Source of the DNA: Linnemannia elongata
Taxonomy: Eukaryota; Mortierellomycota; Mortierellomycetes; Mortierellales; Mortierellaceae
Reading direction: 5' to 3'
DNA length: 64,000 nucleotides
Assembly: GCA_036320915.1 (NCBI GenBank)
Contig: JAXBDG010000004.1
Span: forward strand, 806,001 to 870,000
The translations under genes were made by a program, and so were the position numbers. The notes beneath the pieces were generated by a model. The model worked only from the letters and a program-made list of their open reading frames with translations, searched no databases and was not told the DNA's origin. This document shows positions 26,371-37,162 of this stretch, piece by piece (position 1 is the stretch's first letter; each line of letters starts with the position of its first letter).

Positions 26371-26414
<44 letters not shown>
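26371..26414. repeat. Poly(T) tract, 44 nt
   Basis: The longest homopolymer in the window, between the convergent CAP and SUN genes. Its true length is uncertain in any assembly. Confidence 0.9.
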
Positions 26415-26726
26415 CCTTGAAGCTTTCAACGAGAAAAGTGAGAGAAAATGTGGGAGAGTACGTGGAAGAAAAAAACGCGGAAAAAAAAAGCGGGAGAGAA
26501 AAGAAAATATTCCTCAGGAAGGAGAGTCTTAGGCAAGACAGTGTCAATTTCTTGCTGACACGGTTTGGACGATCAACGGGACGTGTTAACAGGAACCAGC
26601 ATGAGGACTTGAAGAAGTTGAGGATGGAGGTCAATGTTAAGAGGTATGCTCTCAATGCAAAGGCAAATGGCTGTAAAAGTAGATAAATCAATACGGAAAT
26701 ACGCGAACCATTGTCTCATTTTATTT

Positions 26727-29180
26727 TTACACGGCGCGCCCATGGACACGGACGCGGTAGAGACAGGTGAAATCGGGATGGCCCCAGTTTGACAACACTC
26801 GGACGACAATACCATAAGCAGGCACGTTCTGTTTCGACAGCGGAATCGAGAACCCCTGCACCGTCTCTATCTCCGTCTCTGCCTCGCCAATCCTATCCCC
26901 GTCCTTGCTACCGTCACATGTCCCGATGGGCTGTTGCTGTTCTTGCTGGTACGTGATAGTCGTAAGGAGCGAGGCGCCAGGGAAGGGCGATCCAAACTTG
27001 TACCAAGTTGCCAAGATCGGAGACTCGCCCGCATTCCCATCATTCGTCATCCTCCTTTTCTCTCCATCTTCCTCAGTTGAAGAAGAAGAAGATGGATTGG
27101 TAGTAGGAGCAGCTAAACGCCAGATCTCAATCTCTCTCGGCGCAGTCCCCCGATGGAGAGTAATTCTCGGATCCACATGCTCAATTACAATCTCCGTCAC
27201 CACCACTCTCTTCGCCAACTGAATCGCAACCTGACCCCACCCACCCTGCATAGGCCAACAGTCCCCAGGGTTCATCTCTGGTTGGATCACCTTGTTCACC
27301 TGCTCTCGGTCACTATCCGGAGATGATGGAGGCGAGGGAGGAGGGATCCAGTTCTGGAGTCCAAAGAGTCGTCCAAGAATGGTGGTAGGTTTGTAGCGGT
27401 GGTAGGTGTGGGTTGTGAGGTGAGGGATGATCCGGCCGCCCGAGTTGTAAAGCGCGTAGTCTGGTTGAGCGTCGATGTGGCGATGGATACTTTGGCGGGT
27501 GTGGTATCGCTCAATGGCTCTGTCGATCATCTCTGTCAGGATCTGTTGCTCCACACGCGACACGAACCCCTGGACACCACCACCACTACCACTACCATCA
27601 TCTAATTCCCGCTCCACCCACTGCGCAAGCTGTCGCTGTACAAAAGAATCCACCCTCCCCTGAAGACTAGCCCAGACAGCATTCGACTCTGTCACGACCA
27701 GGTACAAGAACTCATGCCTTGAGAGCACAGCAGTCCGTTGCGAAAGCTTGCTATGAGTATCCGATATCAAACTGCTGATCCTGTTCTCATTCTCCTTCAA
27801 AAACTCCTCCCACTTACCTTTCTCTCCTTCCGCAGTCCTCCTCATCTCTTTCTGTACAGCTGCAGAAAAGTACCCACCCTTCGCCTCCAACACTTCCCTA
27901 ACCGCATCCCAGAACTCCTCCGGAACCCGAACCCTGCCCGAAATAGGATCCTTGGCCAATACCAACTCAGCGGGGAGCTCTTTACGGATAACCTCCATGA
28001 TCTTGTCCTCAATCCACCGGCCAGATCTCAACTGCTCGTGGATCAACCGGAAGTCGACATTCCTGTTCCTCTGTGATTGCTCGAGGTTCGTAATCCTCCG
28101 CACGAGAGATTCATATTCCGTCCTCCAGTCCATGTCCACCTCGCTGGTGCTTAGAGATCGATCCGTTGGTGATCGAATTGAGGTGGGATCCAAAGCATCA
28201 TTGGTCGGTGATGGATGAAGGGGATGCCTGTCCTTGGTGACTGATCGTGAGGTTGAGAAAAAGTGTGTTGGCAAATGGAAAGCAGAGCTGGTACGAGTCC
28301 AATGAGCCCTCAACGACGATCGCCATGACCCCTCATCTCTCCCTCTTACTACCCCCCTTCCTTCACTTCCTTCTCCTAAGCCTACTCCTCCAGTATCAAC
28401 CACAGTAACAACAGGTATCCGCCAGGGGAGATTCAACCTGTCACAATAGCGTGGTGTCGAAGGAGAATGCGACGGCGACCCGTCTCGAGGAACGATAAGG
28501 CAGGACATGACCGTCATGATCAACCCCATCAAGAGGCTGATCAATATCCATTTGATGATAGCCGCCTCATTGTTGTAATACGTTGTTGCCACCTTGTCGA
28601 TGTTGTAGTGGTGGTGGTGACGAGCTGTACCTGCAGTCGCAACAATAGTGGTCTCCTCTGGGGTGTATCTGCGTCTTAGATCCAATCTACGACAAAGATC
28701 TCGAAACCAGGACCACAGCTCCGTCACAATATCGGTGGTACTCCTTCTGGTCCTGTTCTTGTTATCATAGTTGTCACTGCTATCTCCTCCATGATCTGTC
28801 ATCTTACTCGACACCCGACCTGGACGACGCCGATACAACGGCGTACTCCTCCTGGTCGTCCTTGTCTCCTCAGTAGGATTGTCGCTCGGATCACCAACAA
28901 GCAAAGGAGGAGGAGGAGTAGTAGGAGTAAGATACGAGACACGAACTGTAGAAGGGTTTAAAGACCGGGTCCTCGCATACAACTTCCGTCGTTTTTCCAG
29001 CAGTTCGACCATCATGTTCTCCTCATGGTAATCCCTGCAGTTACTCTCCTCGTCGTCATTATCATCATCGTTGTCGTCGTGGTCGTCCGGTGTTGGCGTG
29101 GTTGTTTCGGTACTGGGTGGAGGCTCTCGGTAGTCGGTGAATAGGTCTTTAGAGGGGATCGGTGTCGCCGGTTCAGTCAT
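26727..29180 (-). CDS. SUN-domain nuclear envelope protein (Sad1/UNC-84 family)
   Basis: A single uninterrupted frame gives 817 residues from the ATG at 29180. The first 200 residues are acidic, then Thr/Pro- and Arg-rich, as expected for a nucleoplasmic domain. One membrane helix lies at about 207-230 (WILISLLMGLIMTVMSCLIV). A predicted coiled coil follows (YESLVRRITNLEQSQRNRN). The C-terminal 200 residues form the SUN fold: GDCWPMQGGWGQVAIQLA, TEIVIEHVDPRITLHRGTAP, REIEIWRL and YGIVVRVLSNWGHPDFTCLY. SUN proteins sit in the inner nuclear membrane and pair with KASH proteins to couple chromatin, telomeres or spindle poles to the cytoskeleton. The lack of introns contrasts with the split genes around it. 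The frame continues 94 codons upstream (to 29462), but that part looks like leader. Confidence 0.93.
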   Translation of the reverse strand: MTEPATPIPSKDLFTDYREPPPSTETTTPTPDDHDDNDDDNDDEESNCRDYHEENMMVELLEKRRKLYARTRSLNPSTVRVSYLTPTTPPPPLLVGDPSDNPTEETRTTRRSTPLYRRRPGRVSSKMTDHGGDSSDNYDNKNRTRRSTTDIVTELWSWFRDLCRRLDLRRRYTPEETTIVATAGTARHHHHYNIDKVATTYYNNEAAIIKWILISLLMGLIMTVMSCLIVPRDGSPSHSPSTPRYCDRLNLPWRIPVVTVVDTGGVGLGEGSEGRGVVRGRDEGSWRSSLRAHWTRTSSAFHLPTHFFSTSRSVTKDRHPLHPSPTNDALDPTSIRSPTDRSLSTSEVDMDWRTEYESLVRRITNLEQSQRNRNVDFRLIHEQLRSGRWIEDKIMEVIRKELPAELVLAKDPISGRVRVPEEFWDAVREVLEAKGGYFSAAVQKEMRRTAEGEKGKWEEFLKENENRISSLISDTHSKLSQRTAVLSRHEFLYLVVTESNAVWASLQGRVDSFVQRQLAQWVERELDDGSGSGGGVQGFVSRVEQQILTEMIDRAIERYHTRQSIHRHIDAQPDYALYNSGGRIIPHLTTHTYHRYKPTTILGRLFGLQNWIPPPSPPSSPDSDREQVNKVIQPEMNPGDCWPMQGGWGQVAIQLAKRVVVTEIVIEHVDPRITLHRGTAPREIEIWRLAAPTTNPSSSSSTEEDGEKRRMTNDGNAGESPILATWYKFGSPFPGASLLTTITYQQEQQQPIGTCDGSKDGDRIGEAETEIETVQGFSIPLSKQNVPAYGIVVRVLSNWGHPDFTCLYRVRVHGRAV

Positions 29181-29835
29181 AGTCGGTCGTAGTAGGTAGC
29201 AAGGAGGAGGAGGAGGAGGACGGGAAAGGAAAGGGGGGGGGAGTTGTTTGCTTGTCTGAATTTGTGGGAATTTGGTGGCGCCGAGTTCTTCTTGTCGAAG
29301 GGGTGCACAAAGGAGAGGAAGGCGAGAGAAGGAGGAGCAGTGGCGGTAGATTCTTGAAGACTGTGTCGCCGGGTTTGTTGTTTTGAAGAGAGAGGAGTGT
29401 AAAGGTGAAGGAGTGTTTTTATTTTCAGATAAGAAAAAGGTGATAAGCAACCGAAACGACAAAGAAGCAAAAAAAGTGGTTGCTCCTTATAAAGCAACAA
29501 GAGAAGGATCGTGGGGTGGGGGGTGCTTAAAAAAGGTAGAGGAAGTGTGGTGTTCGACGAAGGAAAGGGGTTACCACGAAAGAGAGTGGGTGTTTAGAAA
29601 GAGTCCAATGATGCGGTGATCCACAGCAAAAAAAGAGTCATGTGCAACTTGACTTAATGTATCAATCTGCTTCATTGAAAACAATCATAAACTGTGGTAT
29701 TTTTTTTATTCTTTATCTTTTTTTTTTTTTTTTTTTTTGGTGGCGCTTAACCTTGTCTTTTTATTCCCTTGAGGGAATGTGGTATCCACGGTCATTATAA
29801 ATAATATATAAATAAATAAATAGTCTCCACGTCCT
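29181..29835. other. Intergenic: promoter of SUN gene and 3' region of protease A
   Basis: Purine-rich on plus (pyrimidine-rich leader on minus) to about 29420, then a TTATAA element at about 29486-29494. The TTATAA is framed by a 6-bp inverted repeat, GTTGCT at 29479-29484 and AGCAAC at 29493-29498. Beyond this are a T-rich run near 29720 and AT-rich sequence before the protease stop. No gene seen. Confidence 0.55.
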
Positions 29836-32602
29836 TTAGAACACAAACACTGCAACTGCACCAACAGCTGCAACAGTCAACGCCTGCAACCCTGACAACA
29901 ACCGACCAGCGCCATTGGCAATAGCGCCGCTACCACCATTTCCACTGTTACCGCCATTTCCGCCTCCAGTGTTTCCAGAGGTTCCATTGCTTCCTGCTCC
30001 GGGTTGAACAGTTCCGACTGGTCCAGTTCCAGCGTTTCCACCAACTGCCAACTGAGCAAACCCGATCCTTCCTCCAGGGACAGATGGGTCAAAGTCATAG
30101 ATCGAGTACATGTTCTTCAAAAACACAGCTCCCAGCAACCAGTCCTATTATTTTTTTTGTCATACATTCATAGGTGAAGCACATAGTTAATAATTGCCAT
30201 GGAATGAAGGTAAATCAAGGTAGGAAAGAAAAAACAAACAAACGCGTATTAATTTGTACCTTGATGGGGACGGTGGCACCCATGGGGTACATGGCAGAAC
30301 TCAAGCAAATGACGCGTCCAGTGTTGAGCGTGGCATAGTTGTCCTGGATAGCAAACGACTTGTACGGGATGGTTGTCACAAAGTTGCCGAGGGTGATCGT
30401 GATGGGCGTGGTGCCATCACATGGCACGAACCAGCCATACTCCGCCTATATCGACATATCCACGAAGAGAGATGGGACCTATTAGCGACCATACTGTTTT
30501 CCTGTGTCATATCCATTCACCCATTCCCATTTTGCCGATAGAGAAAAAGAATGTGGATCTCTCCTTTGCGCTTACAGTTTTGAAACTTCCGGGGATGGAG
30601 GCGTGAATAGAGTCGGCAACGGTCTCAGGGACAACCATGAGGGAAGTGCCTGTATCAATAGTTGCTTTAGCGCCTCCTGTTGCGATCGCCCTTCCATTGA
30701 CATTCATCGCAGTGACAGAAACCTATGTTCATTTGTCGCGTATGAAAGAAGCGTTGTTTTGGTTAGCAAGCATATATTGAACGAGTACTCCTAGATATGT
30801 TCAACGTAGCCAGAAGTAATTGTAGTACCATCCAGGGGGTATCGCCGACACAGTTGACATATGTGATGGGTTCCTTGTAGCGAGCAGGGTTGGCGCCTCC
30901 GAATGTGATCTCTCCACCGGCAGCATTGTGACGCTGAGCAGCCTTGGTGGGTGGATCGTTTGCCTGGAGCCACACACCGATCTGGTTCTTGGCCAGAGCC
31001 TTAGTTGTCGAGAGGACTTTCAAAATTGGAGCGTCGCCTACAGTTTTCCAAACAAAGAATGAGGGTTAGAACTGTCGCATGCAATACGTTTTCAGGGTGT
31101 GTCATGACTAAAAACAGTCTTTTTTAGCTTACCAGGTGCGGTAGACCAGAGACCCATAATTCCATCGACAGTGGGAGGCAACGATGCCTGATTGACATTA
31201 ACGAGTCCAGCAACGCCCTTGAAGTTGAGGTTTCCAATGCCATATTGTTCCTGTAATATGTTCAAAAAAAATGAATGTTAGTCTGTTACTTTGTTTTCTT
31301 TTGCCATGAGAGAGGATCAAGGTCAGTTTCATCATAATATAATAACTTACAGTCATGTAGAAACCCGAAACCTTGTCTCCACTGACATACTGAGAAGCGA
31401 ACGGGACTGTCGACACCTGTGCGGAGCTATATATCAAACAAACAAAAAAAAATATATGAATGTCAGGGTTACAAAGAGATTCAGTTGAAAATAAAGTGAA
31501 GAAAGCATTTTGCCCAAACTGTAAAAGAAAAACGACGTGAAAGTCAAGGGGAAAATATAAAGGAAAAAAAAAAAAAAAAAAAAGTCTGGCTTACGCGGAG
31601 AGGGCGGGGTTGAAGTGGTTGGTGATGTTTGCACATGCGCCTGCGATGCAGTTGCTGGAGACGACCCAGGTGACATAACTGCCAGTGTCGATGGCCAGAT
31701 TGAACTTTTGTGGAGGGGTTCCCAATGTGATTGGCACCGCTAATAAAGGAGAGAGTAGGGAATGACGATAGCATTTATATTTCCTCGTTAGCGTTATTAA
31801 ATTTTTTAGTTGTACCAGGAATAAACAACGACGAAAAGAAGAGAAGAGACGTACTGTAGAGGACATCGCCATAGACACTGGTGAGGGTAATATCCGAACC
31901 AGCCTGTCGCTTTCTGAGGAAATGCTTTGTTGCTGCGAATGAGTTCCTGTTCTCGGGGATGTTGTGGAGCTGGATTGGGACACTATTTTTAAAGGGGGGG
32001 GGGGGGACGAGGGATGATGGTAAGTGATCAAAAAGGGTTAAAACAAACCGACGACCGTTAGCGAGAGTGTTGAACTGAATAAAGGGGAGTTGAGTGTAGG
32101 GTGGTAAAAGAAATGATTGGAGCTTCACCCGTGCGCCAGTCTTTTTTCTTTCTTTTTTTTTTTTTTTTTTTTGTTTCTTTTTTTCTTTTCTTAGGTCAAG
32201 AACAAATAAGCAAGCAAGTACGACCATGCTTCATAGAACGGTCACTCCTCCTCCTCCTAAGAGGACTGGACCCTCTAATCATTCAAAGCAACAATTAAAT
32301 CAACCAACTCCCATGACTGTAACGAAATGAGAGAAAGTGAACGAACTCTGTTCTGACTCTCCAAGCGAATCTCATTCGTCGCAACGTCTTTCATATGTCG
32401 GGTCGTGGGGCTGGGGTTCCACTGTAAGTTTGTTGTATGGAAGGGAGAGGAGAGGGGTTGGTTGGTTCCATGATAAAAAGGCGAGAACGTACGTGAAGAC
32501 GGTTCCTAGGTCGGTTCCTACTACCGTCTCTTCTTCAGCGGCGACAACCGAGGCGGTTGCGACGAGGACGACTGCGGCCGCCAGGGAGTATTTGATGAAC
32601 AT
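29836..32602 (-). CDS. Secreted aspartic protease A, probably GPI-anchored (yapsin-like)
   Basis: Nine exons: 32602-32493, 31982-31855, 31739-31595, 31426-31351, 31250-31133, 31037-30829, 30722-30576, 30445-30260 and 30144-29836, giving 475 residues. A signal peptide (about 1-22) and a short propeptide ending at a Kex2-type Lys-Arg (61-62) come first. The pepsin fold follows with catalytic DTGS at Asp97 and DTGTS at Asp285, and GRIGFA near the end of the fold. A Gly/Asn/Ser-rich linker and a final hydrophobic segment form a plausible GPI-anchor signal. The enzyme would cleave proteins at the cell surface or wall at acid pH. Exons 2, 3, 4, the second catalytic exon (147 bp) and the 186-bp exon are identical in length to those of protease B, so the two are tandem duplicates. 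The extra intron at 31132-31038 is absent from B. Confidence 0.93.
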
Positions 32603-33677
32603 TAAAGTCAGAAAAGGAAGGGAGAGAAGGAGGAGGGGAAGGGTGTCGTAAAGAAAGCGAGAGGAAAGGAGGAAAGGCGGAAGAAAACGTGGAGAGGAGG
32701 AAGAGGAGGAGGAAGTGGGTCAGTGCAGGGATGGGGAATAAGGAAGTAGGGGTAGGGGGGAAGGGGAAGGGAAAGGGAAAGAGGGTGTAAGAGGTCGATA
32801 GAATAAACAGAAAAAGTAAAGGGCAGACCGGAGGTCCAGGTCAAGAATAGGGCATGAACCATGAATGAATGAATGAATAGGAAACAGACGCTCTGAATCA
32901 TCTTCCGGGGGGAAGGGGTCTGGGCATGGGCAGAAAAATGGAACAGAGCAGACTCAGCAGAGGGAGCAGGGGGGCGTCGGGTCTGAAATGGTCATCATTG
33001 GCTGGCCTAAAGACAGAGTAGAAATATTACAGTTTGCCACTGTTGAAGAGTGAGAGCAATAAGCAAAGCGAGCGAGAGTACTAAATGCGCCGCATATGTC
33101 AACAAGGCAGATGGCTCCTTGGTTTGAGAGGGCGAGAGGGAGAGATCTTGGAGTTTACAAATAATGATACAGAGAAGCAGAAATTAAAAAAAGGGTGTAC
33201 TCGTTTCTTGTTCCTTCCTTCTCTCTCTCATGGCAGAAAAAGAATGGATGCCACCGACCATCCCCTTCTTTCATTCTCTCTCATCTCCCAGGCCATGATG
33301 ATATCAAAAAGAAGATATCAATATGAGCAATTGGTCGATTTTGCCACTGCCTCAACTCTCAGTCCAAGCGAGGAGATAGCATCTGCAATTGGAATAGAAC
33401 ATGTTGACAGGGGGACACCGCCACTCATTCTTTGTTTTGTTATTAGAAATCACATATGAACCTGAGGTTGGGTTTGCGCACATCCAAAACAAACACAAAC
33501 GCAATGGTCCCCTCCTTCACACACCTTATTGCCTTTTGCTCCACATCCTCGCCACCGATATCATAGACAAAAGTAAAATAACGTAGGCGTTTGCCCGATT
33601 TTAGTGATATATGTACATAAACGTCTTGTGTCTCTTCCTTTCCCCTCTCCTCCCCGCGCCCTTGCTGAAAGTTGGCA
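32603..33677. other. Intergenic between tandem aspartic proteases
   Basis: Purine-rich on plus from 32603 to about 32990, which is the CT-rich leader of protease A on the minus strand. Mixed sequence follows, up to the stop of protease B. No gene seen. Confidence 0.6.
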
Positions 33678-36014
33678 TTAGGCGAATGTAACCACAGCAG
33701 CAGCAACCACAGTCAAGGCCTGAAGCATGCTCGACAGCATTGCCACTCTACCTCCTGCAGCATCGTTACTAGAGTTATCCATCGAGCCGTGGCTGCTGCT
33801 GCTGTTGCTGCCGCCCGAACCAAGAGAAGCAAGGCCAATCCTTCCCTTGGGGGTGCTGAAATCAAACACCGTGTACACATTCTTCAAGAACGCGTCTCCC
33901 AACAGCCAGTCCTATCGTCAAAAAAGAAAGGGTGGAGAGGTTAGTTCAGCCAAACGAATGTATTTCAAGTGGTAAAAAAAAAGAGAGAGAAGCAAACTTA
34001 CGGAAATGGTGGCGGTGTCACCGGTGGGGTACATGGCAGCACTCAAACAGACTGTTGAACCATCGTCAGTGGTGGCGGTCTGATCCTGAACCGCCAGGGC
34101 AGAGTAAGGGATCGTGACCTGGCGTGTCCCGAATGTGATTGTAATAGGGTAATTTCCCGTGCATGGCAAGAACCATCCCGTCTGTGGCTAATTCGCAACA
34201 AAAATAAAATGCGACAAACGGAAATACCATTAGTAAGGCCGCATAAATCCAACGACAGAGGAGGGGGGCAACGCAACGAAGGAAATTAACAAACGAGCTG
34301 AAGAAGATGTAGAAAACTTTACGTCTTTGAGAGCGCCAGGGATAGCGCCGTTGATGGCGTCCGAGACTGTTTGGGAGACGAGCATGAGGGAGGTGCCGGT
34401 GTCGAGGGTTGCCATAGCGCCCGAGGTTTCGATGGTCTGACCGTTCACCGTCATCCCTCCCACTGGAATCTATTTTCAATACAATGAATTATCCACGGAA
34501 CATTGTTAATACACCTCTTACAAACATGCGCATGATCGCCAATCGCTATCGAAATTTCAACACACAAGCAACAAAAAACAACAGCCCTGTTTTTTTCTCT
34601 CTCGTTCGTTCGCCAACGACAAACTTACGGTCCAGGGGCTGTCACCACCACAATCGACGTACGAGATATCACCCGAATACCTCGACGTATCTGCGCCTCC
34701 AAATGTAATCTCTCCACCAGGCGCATTCGCCTCTGACGAAGAACTCTTGAGCCATACTCCGATTTGAGGCTGAGTTAGTGCACTAGAGTTCTTGAGGACG
34801 TTCAGGATAGGTATTTCAGATCCTTGAGGGTAGTACCAGAGACCCATGATACCGTCGACTGTTGCTCCCATTGCCGAGCTGTCGTCTGACACTAGGCCGA
34901 CTTCTCCCTTGAACGATAATGATCCTAAAGTGTACTTCTCCTAGTAACATGAAAGGACGAAGCGTTATGTTTTAGCCGGAGATGAATGTGCATAGAGATC
35001 AAGTGGGCGGGTAATTGTGAAATGGGTGTACTCACGGCAATGTATGACCCTGCAACTTTGGAACCATCAACGTATGAGATGTTGAAAGGCGTTGACGACT
35101 GTTGACACGATCTACGATGATGAAGCAAACACAACAAAACGGTCAAGTAAGTCAAGCGGTGTCAAAAAGTTAGACATGAGCAAAATGGCATTGCCTTTGT
35201 AGACACCGGGAAAAAAAAAATAATCACTCCTTTCAAGAAAAAAAAAACAACTTACGATGATGCGGTACAATCGAAGTGATTGGAGACTCTACTGCAAATA
35301 CTCGAGACACAGCTACTGGCGACGACCCAAGTGATGGGACTACCGGTATCGATCGCCAGGTTGAACTGTTGCGCAGGTGTTCCCAGACCCAAGGGAACAG
35401 CTAGTTGCATTTTTTTTTTTTTTTTTTTGCGAATGGGATGCGATATTATTCGTTAAATTTCATTTTTGTTTTTCGTGTTTGTTCAATTACCAGGATATGG
35501 CACACGGCACATAGCAAAGAAGTGTTATCCAACTGTGGTGACGATAAAGCAAAAAGGAAGAGGGGAGGGGGGATCTTACAATAGATGATGTCACCTGAGA
35601 CGCTGGTTAATGGGCTGGTGGAGGTGATACCCCGCTTATGGAGGTATCGCTTGGTGATGGAATCAGCGTTTCTGTGGGCAGGGTTTGAATGCCTATTCAT
35701 CTGCACGCTGGGGGTGATCAAACGAGGGTAAGGAAGGGAGAGTGTCAGTCAGGTACGATCAAATGTGATCAGGGATAGTGAGATGAAGGGATGATCAGTT
35801 GTATAAGAGGTGACGAGATCAAACGATGTCGCATATCACACACGTCGAGTATCAATCACTTTAGTTGACGAAGGAGTTGGTAAGGAGAAGGAAGGGAAGG
35901 AGAGAATGGGTGAGTGAATGAGCGAGGTAGGAGAACATACGTGTGCAAACCTGCCGCTGCGACTGTTGTAGACGCATACAGCAGTGCAATCGCGGCAGAG
36001 AAGTTGAGCAGCAT
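33678..36014 (-). CDS. Secreted aspartic protease B, probably GPI-anchored
   Basis: Eight exons: 36014-35941, 35707-35580, 35400-35256, 35111-35036, 34940-34629, 34469-34323, 34187-34002 and 33911-33678, giving 433 residues. A signal peptide covers about 1-20. Dibasic Lys-Arg pairs at 44-45 and 49-50 could mark propeptide cleavage. Catalytic Asp85 lies in DTGS and Asp268 in DTGTS. The fold ends with LLGDAFLKNVYTVFDF, typical of pepsins. A Ser/Asn-rich linker and a hydrophobic C terminus suggest a GPI anchor. I chose the acceptor before 34187 (CCACAG) over one 6 bp downstream, because it makes the exon 186 bp, as in protease A, and aligns PQTGWF with AEYGWF. The exon 34940-34629 equals two exons of A without their intron. 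Its promoter is separate from that of A, with TTTAAATA about 190 bp upstream. Confidence 0.93.
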
Positions 36015-36201
36015 TATTGGTGAAGGGGGTACAAGAGACTAAAGAAGCAAAGGATCTGGGGGGAGAGTGGGGGATGGGTGGGGGATGGGTGAAGAAATAA
36101 GGAGGGTGAAAATATGAAAAGAAGAGAAGCAAGAAGAGATGAAAAGATGGTGTAATGAAGAAGAACAGAGTTAATGAAGAAAGGGCAAAAAGGGTCCAGG
36201 G

Positions 36202-36209
36202 TATTTAAA
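36202..36209 (-). promoter_or_regulatory. TATA-like element of protease B
   Basis: TTTAAATA on the minus strand, about 190 bp before the start codon at 36014. Confidence 0.35.
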
Positions 36210-36249
36210 GGGTCAAACTAATACGGAGCAACCCTTTCTCCGAAGTCAA

Positions 36250-36477
36250 CATGACCCTGCCTCAACGTTCTATTTTTTTTTTTTTTTTTTTTTTTTTTAG
36301 TTATGTGGAGTACGTAGATGAATATTCTGCTTTTGGGAGAAACAGCGTCCGCTGGACGAATTGAATCACGCAAGGACCACTTGCTCTGGTTTTTACCCTT
36401 CTTTTTTTTCACTTTGAATCTTCGAATGACCGGCAAACGAAAAAAAAAAAAAAAAAAAAAAAAAAAGCACGGTCATG
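36250..36477. repeat. Inverted repeat with poly(T)/poly(A) arms
   Basis: CATGACC at 36250-36256 and its complement GGTCATG at 36471-36477 flank a T26 run (36273-36298) and an A27 run (36440-36466). Between them are 141 bp of non-coding sequence. The arms could pair over more than 30 bp. It may be a small fold-back element or chance. Confidence 0.5.
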
Positions 36478-37162
36478 ACACCCTTGATAGGCCTTCGTTT
36501 CAATGAAGTGCCGTCATCTATGACCAGCCTCTCTTCCATGCCAAGAGATGCACTGACATGCTGACAAGAAATCCCTACTTATCTCGGTAGTCCAAGGGTA
36601 AAAGAGGAGAGTGTATGCCCTCATTTCTTCTCCTTTGGTCATAAACGATTTCATTTCGGGAAAATGCAAAATATCGTGGCTTTTCGAAGCGAAGTATTCT
36701 CCGTTCTCTTCTGGCCTAGAGGCCTGGAGCCACCACAGCCCATAGGATATAATTCCCTCTCCTTTGCTCTTCCAACAGTATAGGAAGGTACATAGGTATC
36801 ATACAGATCGTTCGCGTTTTTTATTATCTACAAGCTTACACTTTTTACAAATACAATCGCTGGTCCTTTTGCAGTCCTTTTGGTCTTTTCAGCTGAACAA
36901 AAGGTAGGGTGGAGTCAGTCAACTAGGGAAAGGGTGCCCGTTGTGCTGATATCAAATCCTTGCTCCAATTAGCCTGCTGTGAAGTGCAAGGTATTGCTGC
37001 ATATATTTATGAATCCGCCTGTCTGTCTGCCTTTATGACCCAGCATGTCAGACTTACACTGCGCCACCTTGACGCGATAACTGGACGACCGTAATAAGAC
37101 CGAGTGCTATGGCCTCCCAACGAAAACCACGTCTTTCTGTCCGTCTGTCCTATATGCACGGG

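Larger units (their letters stand above)
26153..26726. other. Tail-to-tail intergenic region
   Basis: Shared 3' region of the CAP gene and the SUN gene. It contains AATAAA at 26293-26298 and a 44-nt poly(T). No gene seen. Confidence 0.6.
36015..37162. other. Intergenic upstream of protease B and downstream of IMP1
   Basis: Leader of protease B to about 36200, then a T26/A27 inverted pair, then about 700 bp of unremarkable sequence to the IMP1 stop. No gene seen. Confidence 0.55.

Noticed and set aside
26332..26691. Minus-strand frame with a long poly-lysine run
   Set aside because: The lysines are translation of the T44 homopolymer; no gene-like context.
29181..29462. 94-codon upstream extension of the SUN protein
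   Set aside because: Low-complexity Pro/Ser leader translation. The ATG at 29180 opens the acidic nucleoplasmic region. It cannot be fully excluded without a transcript.
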